A DNA stretch of 64,000 bases from Lunularia cruciata. Taxonomy: Eukaryota > Streptophyta > Marchantiopsida > Lunulariales > Lunulariaceae. The stretch spans positions 31,386,333 through 31,450,332 of the forward strand of contig OX419756.1 of the NCBI GenBank assembly GCA_948567375.1, in the 5' to 3' direction. Positions 1 through 10,107 of this stretch are shown here, piece by piece (the stretch's first letter is position 1; each line of letters begins with the position of its first letter). The notes below the pieces were generated by a model. It was not told where the DNA came from and did no database searches. It worked only from the letters and a program-made list of their open reading frames with translations. Position numbers and translations under genes: made by a program.

Positions 1-3000
1 TGCTTGAGCTCCTCAAAAGCTTTGAGAGCCTCCTTGTCCTCCAAAATCACCATGTAATCTACACCCTTCTTCATGTAGATGGTCAATGCATAAGCCTTGT
101 TGGAAAATGAGAAAATGAACCTCCTATAGTATCCAACCATCCCCAAGAATTGGCGTAACTTTGTCATGCTTGAAGGGAATGGAAGGTCTGAGATTTTCCT
201 CACCTTCTCAGGATCAACTGCTATTCCATCCTTGGAGATGATGTGCCCCAAAAGTAGACCTTCTTCACATCCAAAAATGCACTTCTCTGGGTTGAGTGAT
301 GCATTTGCCTCATCTAAGTGCTGCAAGACTTTGATTAGGTGCTCAAAGTGCTCTTCCTTGCTTCCATAGACACAAAAGTCATCAATGAAGTCTCTCACAA
401 ATTTCCCAATGAAAGGTTCAAATACCTTGTTCATGAACCGTTGGAATGTGGCTGGAGCATTGCAAAGCCCAAAAGGCATGACCTTGAAAGCGTAATTTCC
501 CCAAGGTGTGGTGAATGTGGTGAGTTGTTGATGCTCTGGTGCAATCTTGATTTGGTTATATCCACTATAACCATCTCCAAAACTGTACCTCTCATGACCT
601 GCAACCTCCTCCAAGATCTCATCAATGAATGGCAATGGGTAGTAGTCCTTCTTGGTCACAACATTGAGCTTCTTGTAATCCATACATACCCGAAGCTTGC
701 CATTCTGTTTCTTCACAATGACAATTGGAGACACCCATTCTGAATTCTCTACCTCAAAGATAAATCCAGCCTCCTTGAGCTTATCAATCTCCTCCTTCAC
801 AACCAAAGATATTGGTGGGCTAATGCGACGTTGCTTTTGGCGGATTGGTCTTGCATGTGACTCCACCTCTATCTTGTGCTCCTCCAAGGTGACTCCACCT
901 CTATCTTGTGCTCCTCCAAGGTGACTTCCTTCAAATCCTTGTAACTAAAAGCAAACACATGGATCAACTTGCAAAAAATCTCCTCAAATCTCACCTTCTA
1001 CTCCTTGGTAACATTTGGGCCATACTTGAGGGTAGCTAAGCTTCTCTCTACCTCCTCAAGTGTCAATGGTGATTTGTCTGGGTCCTTCAAAACCTCTGGC
1101 TTAGGTGCAAAATCCATCGCACACAAGGGATACACATCTGAATCAGATTCAGATTCATCCTCCTCCGTGGAAGTCTCCTCCTCCATGCTTGTGTCCACAC
1201 CTAAAGCTCCTTCTTCAGAATCTGATTCCCAATAATCAAAAGATGGTGTATCTGAATGTGAAGTGTTGGTGGTGTTAGTCACAGGAACAGTGACTCTATG
1301 GTTTGATGGCCCAATCCTCAAGAACCCTTTGTGCCATTGATCAGTTGTGCATGTTGCTCTCAAGCATGGCCTCCCAAGAAGTAAGTCATAGCTTGAATCC
1401 TTCAGGACTTGGAAAGTCATGAGATTTTGAACTCCCATAACTGAAACTACCACCTTATCCATCACCCCTACTGGTCAAACTTGTTGCTTGTTTGCCATGC
1501 TCACCACAAATGTTGAAGGTCTTGAGGGTATCATACCCAACTTCTTCATCAACCTTTCTGACATGGCATTCACTGCTGATCCTCCATCAACCAATGCATC
1601 CTTGATGTTGTGACCATTCACTCTCACATCAATCTTGGAGGCATATTCACAAGCCTCCCATGGTGTTGGCTTGGCATCCACCACTCCCATTGATATTGGA
1701 GCTTTTGCCATATTCTTCTTCTTGCTCCTTGTAGAACTCAAACCACGTCTAAGCTCCTTTCTCAAGGTAGGGTTCAAAGCAATCAATTGGCCCACTGTGA
1801 TGTTAGCCTTGTGACCACCAACATCCTCCAACATATCGTAGTTCCATTGTTGCTTTCAAATCAAGAAATCCTCCATCCCCAACTTCTTCCTTGGAGTCTT
1901 TGTTGTTGATGGTGTTGAGGTGCAAGTGCTCCTAGTAGACATAGGAGTATCCTTGCTTGGAGTAAATCCTTGAGAAGAGTGATCATCCTCTGCAAAATGA
2001 GCTCTCTTCTTCTCTTGTGCCAAAAGCTCCAAATTAAGACCCTTGGAGTTTGAGCACTCTCCCTTCTCATACTTGCTCTCAACCACATCTATGGATGTTA
2101 TCCCCTTACCTTTGTTGGGATTAGGAGCCACTTGGGTTTAACTACCTCCCTCTTTCCCTCTATTGGCTCCCTCATAACCCCTTCCTCCATGGTAAGTGGA
2201 ATTTGGGCAATTCCTTTGGATATGGCCTCTTCCTCCACAACCAAAACAATTTCTCTCATTGAAATTGTTGGCTGGTTGACCTCCTCTATATTGATAGTTT
2301 CCATAACTCCTAGGCCCTCTCCCTACATTCTGATCCACCTCTCTCTTCTCCCATAGTTGCATCACATTGATCTTGAGATCCGCAAGTTGTTCTGTGATGG
2401 TTTGGAGTGGATCTTTTGGTGGAGGTGCAAGAACTGGAGCAATTACTACTTGTGGTGCAACCCTTGTCACCAAAGTATCAGAATTTCCACCATACTTGTA
2501 GCCTTGAGGAGGATGCACCACCTCCTTCACCACCAAATCACTCTCATCCCCTTCCAAACTCTCCTCCATACGAATTGCAATGTTGATAGCTTCAACCTTG
2601 GAAGAAGGTTTCTCATATCTCACCTTGCTTCTCATTTGTGGTCTCAACCCTCCCACAAAATTCTTGGTGAGCATGGCCCCTATCCCAGTCATTGTAGTCT
2701 CCACATCATCTCCACTCTTCCTCAACACTATGCGAAATCTGGACTCTAACTTTCCACTCTTTCCACATAGACTCTCACTTTCTCTCCATCTCCTTGCTTG
2801 AGAAAGATAACCTCACTCATCAATCTCTCATAACTCTCATCAAGAAGAAAGTTCTCAATGAGTGATGAAGTCAAAGTCTCCCAAGACTCCTCTTCCCTAT
2901 CTCTCCTCTCTCTCTTTTGGTATTCTGACTCATACCATGTAAGTGCTGCATCCTCAAAGAAATCTGGTAATAATGAGGCCCACTCATTCTTCCTCCTCTC

Positions 3001-3105
3001 ATTGTTTCCTATGCAAGCTCTCTTGAAGTCTCTCACAAAGGTCTCCACATCTTCTCCATCCTTGCCAAAGAAAACCGGAAGTTTCCCTATCTTAACCCCT
3101 CACTA
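1..3105 (-). pseudogene. gag-pol polyprotein of element 1 (gag, zinc knuckle, protease, RT), broken
   Basis: Gag starts near 3,105 with a retrotransposon gag domain (WASLLPDFFEDAALTWYE region, 2,746-3,048). A one-base frameshift lies between 2,730 and 2,750, then gag continues to a CCHC knuckle (CFGCGGRGHIQRNC) at about 2,200-2,250. The protease block (1,475-1,834) has VDGGSAVNAMS at the active site, so D-G-G replaces the usual D-S/T-G. RT spans roughly 150-950, with YSGYNQI, MPFGLCNAPATFQ and the catalytic FIDDFC box, then the RT-RNase H linker (LRQFLGMVGYYRRF). All of pol is in one frame, broken by stops at 2,138, 1,856, 1,475 and 998. Each stop is one C-to-T change away from a sense codon. 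The frame is open at position 1, so the ORF continues outside the window. Confidence 0.85.
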
Positions 3106-3109
3106 TCTT

Positions 3110-3175
3110 TCTTTTCTCTCATTTTTTTTCTCTTTTCTTTTCTCTCACTCTATTATTAATAGAGTATATACATGA
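3110..3175. repeat. pyrimidine-rich tract (purine-rich on minus strand)
   Basis: A run made almost only of T and C on the plus strand lies immediately upstream of the gag start of element 1. On the element's sense strand it is an A/G-rich leader segment. I see no coding potential in it. Confidence 0.6.
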
Positions 3176-3322
3176 CTAATACCATTTGAGAATAATCCAA
3201 TCTAGGGAACACAAAAGGTTCAGGTTGCTCCAAGATTTCTATAGCAACATCAAATCCTAGAGTGCATATTAATCTAACTCTCATGGATAGTTTATCCATA
3301 AGTTGAAAGATTATCTCCATCA

Positions 3323-3955
3323 CTAATCTTGAGAACTAACTGATGAAGGTGGTAATATTTTTGTAGTTGTACTAAGACTCTTTCCAAGATCCTTCACCAA
3401 AGTTTCCAAAAGTGCTTTAACTCCACTACACTCATGTTCTTTTGGAAGTCCTTCAACTCCACAAACCTCACACAACTCCTTGGTCTTGGATCTTCTCCCT
3501 CTCAATCTTGGTGAAGAAGGTCCAACATGCAAACCCAAGTCAAGTAAGCCTCTCCTTTCCCTCAATCTCTTGCTCTCAAAGATCAATGGACATGAACTTG
3601 CCTTATGTCCCTTCTCTCCACACAAAAAGCACTTAGACTCACTCTTTCCTCCAAGTGGTGTAGGTTTTTGGATCCTCTCAACATTCTCTTCAAATTCTAT
3701 TGTAAACTCTCTTTTTCTCAAATCCACCCTACAATCACCTTAAACCTTTGGAGGACCTTGCATAATCTCAATTTCCACTCTTGATGTCCCTCCATGTTCC
3801 CAAGATGAATCTAAACACTCAAACATGCTTTTTGTTGATCTCAAACTCCTCATGCATGAGATCTCCACTCTGCAGAATTGACCCTTCCTCACAATGTCAC
3901 TCAAATCTCCCAACCAGTATGCCACAATCCTCTGAAATTTTCTATACTTGATCAC
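3323..3955 (-). pseudogene. extra zinc-knuckle ORF upstream of gag in element 1
   Basis: A minus-strand frame of about 210 codons is interrupted by a single in-frame stop at 3,740. Its second half carries a CCHC knuckle (CFLCGEKGHKASSCPL) and a further Cys-rich stretch (CEVCGVEGLPKEHEC), with basic flanks. It lies between the LTR/PBS and gag, separate from the CCHC knuckle inside gag. Sense-strand ORFs before gag are uncommon in plant gypsy elements. It could be a captured or duplicated nucleocapsid-type segment. Nucleic-acid binding is inferred only from the knuckle. The apparent first residue at 3,955 is not an ATG, so the true start is unknown. Confidence 0.55.
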
Positions 3956-4630
3956 AACTCTAGGGTGTCACTCCCTGAAAAATTTCAGATATTTTCATCA
4001 AGCCATTTGGCCTAGACACCTTTCTATTCAGCACACATATTTCAGATTTGGTCTGAAAACCACCCCCCTCACTTCAGAAACTCATAACTCCCTGTGCAAG
4101 AATGATCTCTCTCTAATTTGTGTAGCAGTAGGTAGGATACAATGCATTGAATTTTCTTGGAAATTTTCAGGACAATTTACTGAAAATTGAAGAAATGGCA
4201 GAATCTGTACAATTTTCCAGAGAGCATGCAGTTGCGGGAGCACTTTACCCTATCAACTTTCAAAAATTCTAGCCCATTGTGCATAGTAGCTCTCACAATA
4301 ATTTTAAGTGTGATAACTGAATGATAACCCAAGCTATCATGTGTAGAAATTTCAAGTCCAGATCTCAAACTTGAGATTTTGTCCAAATCACTTTAATCTC
4401 CAAAATCTGCAATCTACCTCACACAATCTCTCCAATTCCTCTCATGTGTACAAGATGTAAAAAATCATCTCAAAGACATCATAATGAACTACAGGGTATA
4501 CAAATAGATCTTGGTTCTCTAACATAAGTTCAGCCCTCTCCTCTCCTAAGGTTCTCTCCAAGTGAGCTCTCATAGCCTCCTTCTGCCTAATGTAGAATTG
4601 AACGCGGAACATTATCTTGCCTTCTAGAGA
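3956..4630. other. non-coding leader of element 1
   Basis: This stretch lies between the zinc-knuckle ORF and the primer-binding site. I found no convincing ORF or motif. Small ORFs on either strand have no recognisable domain. Confidence 0.5.
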
Positions 4631-4649
4631 GGTCCCGGCAACGGAACCA
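4631..4649 (-). other. primer-binding site of element 1
   Basis: On the minus strand the LTR ends in CA. A short T-run follows, then TGGTTCCGTTGCCGGGACC, which begins with TGG (complement of the tRNA CCA end) and has the GTTGCCGGG core common in plant gypsy primer sites. This fixes the minus-strand sense of the element. Confidence 0.7.
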
Positions 4650-4653
4650 AAAA

Positions 4654-5343
4654 TGTGAGCCGGCCTATATCTCACTCAAGATGAACCTCTGATGGCTATT
4701 ATGGTAGCGCACCATGGACTAAGAAGGCAAAGAACCCCAACTCCATCATACTCCTCCAAGGCTAACACTCCAAGACTCAAGACATTGCTCACTAGAGAAC
4801 TCAATAAGAGAGAGATAGTTGCAAATGAAAGGATGATGAGTACCTCCTCACCCTTTGTTTATATACTTGTGAAATAGTTATGTACCAAAGTTACTACTTA
4901 CCGTAGTAACTCAAGTTACTAGACTAAAAGTCAAGTAAAGTCAAAAAGTAGAAAGAAATATCCATTCACATGGGTATATTCCTCTAAGCATGTGGTCTTA
5001 TCTTGACCCAACCACTAAGTTAAAGATTCCTTCACATGGGCTATCCTTGGACTAAAGAAGAATCCAAAACAAAAAGGCTTGCGGGCCCAAGAGTTATCAA
5101 CTCTTTTCTCAAAGCCAAACACCTAGGAATAATACCAAGTCAACACACTAAAATCCAAAATAGTGGTGCTCATCTTTTCTACTTCCTCTAAAGTAAGGTC
5201 CCCTTTATCTTAGCTATGACTAACTTTAGCTAACCATGACTAATATAGAACCATCCTTTATCTTTATATAAATAATATCTCTTAAGTACTTGTAATACCA
5301 AGCTAAATATTACAATACCACACACATACAAATGTGTATTACA
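4654..5343 (-). repeat. 5' LTR of element 1
   Basis: On the plus strand the LTR opens with TGTGAGCCGG directly beside the PBS. It ends near 5,343, where sequence homologous to the coiled-coil aORF resumes. Reading minus, a TATA-like TTATATAAAG occurs near 5,270. The other LTR lies outside the window, so the length (about 690 bp) cannot be confirmed by pairing. Confidence 0.65.
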
Positions 5344-6149
5344 GGTCAGTGATGTGTGCATCAAGAGTATTCATGAAAGCAGTGGCAGCAGTAATGGAGC
5401 AAGAGTTAGAGAGCTTGAGGAAGAGTGCAGCTAGGAAGGATCAAGCATGGCAGAGAGAGTTGGCAATTAGATATCATGAAGAAGAAAGATTATGTGAGTT
5501 GGTACAAAGTGCGGAGTTACAAAGTTCTTAGTATGCGGAGGAGAAGAAAATGCTCACTGCTGAGTACAAAGACAAATTGAAGATGTACCGAGAAGAGTTG
5601 AAGGTAGAGCAATCTCGAGGGTATGAGTCGGAATTAATAAGAGAAGTTGTGGGGAAATTGCGAGCAATGTTGACCATAGAGGCTGAAAGGAGATTGGAAG
5701 AAGCATGTCTACACGAGTTAAAATTGTTGGTGCAAGAAACTAGGAAGAGGAAGGCCAGAGATGTGGATATGAACACTTTACTGATCCGATTAAGGTAGCG
5801 AGTAGATAGGAAGATGTTAGAAGTAGGAGACAATGTCAGTCTCAGATTAGGTTTAGTGAATTCAAAGTTAGAAAGAATTTGGGGTAGTGTGACAGAGGAG
5901 AGGAAGTCCGGTGTTGTAGAAGTAGGAATTCAAGTGTCTTTAGATCTGACATTTGAGACATTAGAGAAGAGTGGGTCAAGAGATAAGGAGATAAAAGAGT
6001 TACCCAAGACCTCAATTGTTGTTCCTAATGAAGAAGTAGTAGAAAAAGTGAAGGATTTGGTAGTAGTAGATATACCCAAAGAAGGTGAAGTAATAGGAAG
6101 ATCAACGGGTTTGAAAGCCGATGAGAAGATTGACATCGGATCAGAGTAG
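5344..6149 (+). pseudogene. coiled-coil aORF, copy i (C-terminal part)
   Basis: This plus-strand remnant is rich in Glu, Lys, Arg and Leu. It contains MEQELESLRK, the RRLEEA..LHELKLLVQETRKRKA block and a C-terminal block VVVDIPKEGEVIGRS...DIGSE. The same blocks recur in the same order in copies at 10.1-12.8, 13.2-14.4 and 17.3-19.9 kb. In-frame stops lie near 5,529 and 5,796, so it is not functional. Its N-terminal part is cut off by element 1. It is followed 43 bp later by an LTR-A copy, so it occupies the last ORF position of its element. The function is unknown. The heptad-like composition predicts long coiled coils. Confidence 0.6.
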
Positions 6150-6192
6150 TAATAGTTTTGAGACAAGAAGAGGCAGATATGAAGAGGTGCAT

Positions 6193-6941
6193 TGTCATTT
6201 TAGATCTGCAGGTTAGAAGAGTTGTTGTAGAATGGTATAGTTGTTAGTAACTATCATTTGCTTCACTATTTAAGAGTGGCATTTGCAGTGAAATGTTGTT
6301 CAGTATTCATATTTTTGAAGATAGATAAAGCAAAGTGCTGATTTAGTGCTCGTCGCTTTAGCTTAATTCCGAGTGTCAACTTTGTGTGTGTTTGTGAGTG
6401 TGTGGAGAATTTTGAAGTGCAAATCAGTGTGTTTGTTGGATGTTGGATTCCACAGCCTTGATCTTTACTCTGTGTTGGATCTTGAGTGAAGTGCAATTGG
6501 AGCAATGCCTTGACAGATCTGAGAGGAATTGTAGTGTTGGTAGTATTTTGCATTTGTAAGGGCAGCGCGAAGTTGATGTGAAGCAATTTTGATTGAGGAA
6601 GTTGTGCCTTCAGTGGAGGGGTGGAACACCATTCTGAGGTGAAGTCATTTTGCAATGAAGTGCCATCTTTGGGAGAATCTGAATCATCACAATCAAGATT
6701 TGTTTGGACAGAATTTGCTAAGTTGTGATTATGGGTGTTTGAATTCATGACAAGTTGTCAAGATTGTGATCTTGTTACTCTCTTCTGGGTGTAGTTACTA
6801 CCTAAGAGATTAAAGAAGAACCTAAGAAGAACTACATGTTATTGTTTGACTTTGTATATGACCAATTCTGAATTGTATCTCTACGGGAACAAACTTTACT
6901 TATCTGATTACCGCAAAAGTGATATTTGTCGGGTTGTCACA
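6193..6941 (+). repeat. LTR-A copy a
   Basis: It runs from TGTCATTTT to GTTGTCACA (about 749 bp). The same sequence recurs in plus orientation at 12.8-13.2 and 14.5-15.2 kb and reversed at 9.3-10.1 and 16.6-17.3 kb. It has a TATTTAAG TATA-like box near 6,267. It is the 3' LTR of the element carrying aORF copy i. Its 3' end directly abuts a gag segment in the opposite orientation. Confidence 0.8.
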
Positions 6942-6956
6942 AGGTTGACCAACTTT

Positions 6957-9178
6957 GGCTTAGATCAAGTCCTTTACTTCAGACCGGATATCCGCCGGAA
7001 AAATGGGAGGCTTCATCTTTGTATCCTCCTCCAAACTCATCTCCCGCATTCTAAGCACTACTTCCGTGATTTCTTTCTGTAAAGCTTTAGCTTTAGCTTT
7101 TTCTAGAATCTTTTCCTCCTTGGTAGAAAGGATAGCTTTTGGGCGCAACCTCTTTGCCTTTCGTGAAGCCATAGAAGTAGTACTCACTTCTTTGGGATCG
7201 CACTCTTCTTACATGTGTGTGTCTTAACCTTCAAAATTTTGAGGTCTGGCCATTCTCCTTCTGAAGCGGGACTCCCTTCTTAAGGCCTCTCCTCCTCAAG
7301 TGTTATACAATTTACATTTGTATTCCCTTTTGCTTGGAGCACAGCACACTCAGCAAAGGTCTGTACATATTTTATAGGCGGCCTTGGGTTTAGTGATTGC
7401 AGGCATTGGTTTCCCATATGCCCTAATCCCTTACAATTTCTGCAAAGTAGAATGTACTCAATTTGCCGTCTTGGCTCCGGACAATTTGGAGACCAATGTC
7501 CCATCGACCCACAATTACAACATGCTCCCAATGCAACATTTTAAGGCCTATTTTGGCCGCCCATTGGTGGTCTTCATGGAGGAGCATTATTGTTGTACTC
7601 CCTTGGTCCATACCTCGGACCTTGATACGATGTGCTCGCTTGAGGTTGTACCTCTTGGGTTTGGTACACAGCCTCATCTTCCTCACTTTGGTCCCAACTA
7701 AGAACCCAATCAATTTGTTGCATTGGAAATGTAGTACGTGTCAAACATTCCGTATTAGCATGGCCAGATTTACCACACGTAGTGTACCATACATTTGGTC
7801 TTCCAAATGACGGAGGCTTTCTTTGGTCCTTAGCCCCAATCATCTGGATCTTGAAATCAATAGACTCTTTAATAAGAGTCTCCAACTCCTGATCCGCCTT
7901 ATGTACATTCTTTACTGGTGGTGTTATTGGTTTCTGTCCTCCAAGTCTTTGTATTCTTCTCAGCTTTGATTCTTCTTTGGATTCCAAAGAAGAACTTGAA
8001 GATGTGGAGGATTCCTCTGAAGAAGAGGGTGTGCTACAAGAAGCTCTCTTTCTTGGCTTCTTGGCTTTCTTCTCCTGATTTCTTTGGTTGTTGGATGAGT
8101 GAGAGTGAGCCGTCTTATATCGAGAGACATGTTTGAGTACTTTGTCCAAGGAAGTTACATTCCTCTCCTTGGCAAAGATACAAGTATTTGGTGAAAGTCC
8201 ACCAAGGAACCAGGTGGCTTAGGCATTAAAGTAACCCACCACACCGGATTGTTTTGGAACTCGGTTCAATAAGGCTAGGAACCGCTCGGAGTAGTCTTTC
8301 AACTTTTCCTTCTTCCCTCAGTCCAAATCATTGAGTGCCACAAAGATACTCGTATCACAATCAACTTCCCAAAATTGTTCCAAGAAGCCATCTCATAAGT
8401 CTGCCTAGTCGGTTGGTATGAACCCCTTCTAGGTTACATGGGTGTACCAACTCTGAGCTTTCTTTTGGAGTAGACTTGGAAAAATTTGCAGACGATCCGT
8501 AGAGTCATGTTTCTTGTTGGCAAAGGAGATGACTTTGAATTTTTCAATAAATTTATCAGGATCTTTGTCTTCTTCTGTCCCCTTGTACTTCTGATAGGCA
8601 TGTTGGCTGATAAGTAACGAAGTCATCATTCAATTTGGTGGAATCGGCTGTGAACTTGATGGGACCGAGGAGCTGGATGGTATCGATGCAGTGTTGATAG
8701 CCTAGGGGTTCTAATTAGTCAAGTTCAAAGTGGGGTCTGCTTTGACAATTACTTCTTCTTTATTTGTGTCAACTTCAACCCAAGTAGAAGCAAGAGGTTC
8801 AACACCTTCAAAGTGTTCTTCAAAATTCCTTCAAGACAATTGAGGAATCATGTGTAGAAGGAGTTGACACTCTTCTTTTGTTAGTGTTCATGATGTCTTT
8901 TCCTGAACAAACTTCTTGATAAATTCAACTTCCTTTACAACTTTAGGGGAAGTGGGTGTACAAGGTTGTAATGAATATGTCTGCCCGCTTGAGTCTTTCT
9001 TCTTCTTGGAAGAGGGAGACAAGAAGTAGCCTTGCAACCTGCCTTCATGTTTCTTTTGTTTGAGTTCTTGCAAAGCTTCTTGAACTTCGTGAAGAAGTTG
9101 AAAGTCCAATGCCTCTTGTTTGGTTTTGTCCAAAGTGGATTGGATCTTCAGATGTTCTTCTTCTTCACGATACAACAT
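6957..9178 (-). pseudogene. gag of LTR-A family, degenerate
   Basis: In minus-strand order this has a Glu/Lys-rich N-terminal segment (8,888-9,178), then a retrotransposon gag core with DPDKFIEKFK and FPSLLQKKAQSWYTHV (8,429-8,629). A Ser-rich linker follows (7,574-8,149) with a partly lost knuckle (TTCGKSGHANTEC, first Cys missing). A further Cys-rich block (CCNCGSMGHWSPNC, then CRNCKGLGHMGNQC) lies at 7,280-7,531, and a basic tail ends at about 6,957. Frames are broken several times between 8,150 and 8,430 and around 7,560. No protease, RT or integrase follows before LTR-A copy a in opposite orientation, so pol has been lost here. Confidence 0.7.
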
Positions 9179-9283
9179 TCATCTTTGAATCTCTCTTCCC
9201 ATTGTTCTCTCAATGCAGACATTCAAATTTCCTAGACACCCAGTTTTGAGATTGGTTTTGTATTCTTCCACTTCCAAGATTTG

Positions 9284-9303
9284 TATCTCCGATAGCGGTG
9301 CCA
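9284..9303 (-). other. primer-binding site of LTR-A family
   Basis: On the minus strand TGGCACCGCTATCGGAGATA follows the LTR-A copy b end (GGTTGTCA) after a nine-base spacer. Position and the leading TGG fit a PBS. It differs from that of element 1 and from the initiator-Met type of elements B and C. Confidence 0.6.
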
Positions 9304-9312
9304 AAAATCATA

Positions 9313-10064
9313 TGACAACCCGGCAAATATCACTTTTGTGGTAATCAAGTAAGTAAAGTTTGTTCCCATAGAGATACTAGTCAGAAATGTCCAAATACAA
9401 AGTCAAATGTCACAATGTAGTTCTTCTTGATTTTATCTTTAATCTCTCAGGTAGCAACTACGCCCAAAAGAGAGTAACAAGCTCACAATTTTGACAACTT
9501 GTCACAAATTCACACACCTATACTCACAATATAGCAAATTTTGTCCAAACAAATCTTGATTATGATGATTTAGGTTCTCCCAAAGATGGTATTTCACTGC
9601 AAAATGACTTCGCCTCAGAAATTGTGTTCCACTCCTCCACTGAAGGCACAGCTTCCTTGATCAAAATTGCTTCACATCAACACTACGTTGCACTCACAAA
9701 TCCAGAATATTACCAACACTACAATTCCTCTCAGATCTGTCAAGGCATTGCTCCGATTGCACTTCACTCAAGATCAAACACATAGAATGAAGATCAAGGT
9801 TGTGGAATCCAACATCCAACAAGCACATTGATTTTCACTTCAAAATTCTACACACTCACAAACACAGACACAATGTTGATACTTGGAATTAAGCTCAAGC
9901 TACAAGCACTAAAATCAACACTTCACTTTATCTATCTTCAGAAATTATGAATATTGAACAACATCATACTGCAAATGTTCCCCTTAAATACTAAAGCAAT
10001 CAATATTCACTAACAACTATAACATTCTACAACAACTTTAAAAACCTGTAGATCCAAAATGACA
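9313..10064 (-). repeat. LTR-A copy b
   Basis: This is the reverse complement of copy a over its full length (about 752 bp). It is flanked on its 3' side by a PBS and gag, and on its 5' side by aORF copy iii. It therefore serves both as 5' LTR of a gag segment and as 3' LTR of an aORF segment, as in a tandem or recombined array. Confidence 0.8.
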
Positions 10065-10107
10065 ATGCACCTCTTCATATTTGCCTCCTCAAATCTCAAA
10101 ACTATTT

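Larger units (their letters stand above)
1..5343 (-). mobile_element. Ty3/gypsy LTR retrotransposon (element 1), truncated by window edge
   Basis: Read on the minus strand from right to left, this is LTR (4,654 to about 5,343), primer-binding site (4,631-4,649), a leader with a zinc-knuckle ORF (3,323-3,955), gag, protease and reverse transcriptase running off position 1. RNase H, integrase and the 3' LTR lie outside the window. The order protease-RT is gypsy-like, and the RT motifs are of the Ty3 type. The element interrupts a coiled-coil ORF (aORF copy i) that resumes at about 5,344, so it is nested in an older element. Stops and a frameshift show that it is defective. The right LTR edge is uncertain by about 10 bp. 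Confidence 0.85.

Noticed and set aside
431..625. Minus-strand ORF inside the RT region
   Set aside because: Out-of-frame shadow of the RT frame, which is open in another phase up to position 1.
339..743. Plus-strand 134-codon ORF
   Set aside because: It is antisense to the well-supported reverse transcriptase frame of element 1 and has no domain of its own.
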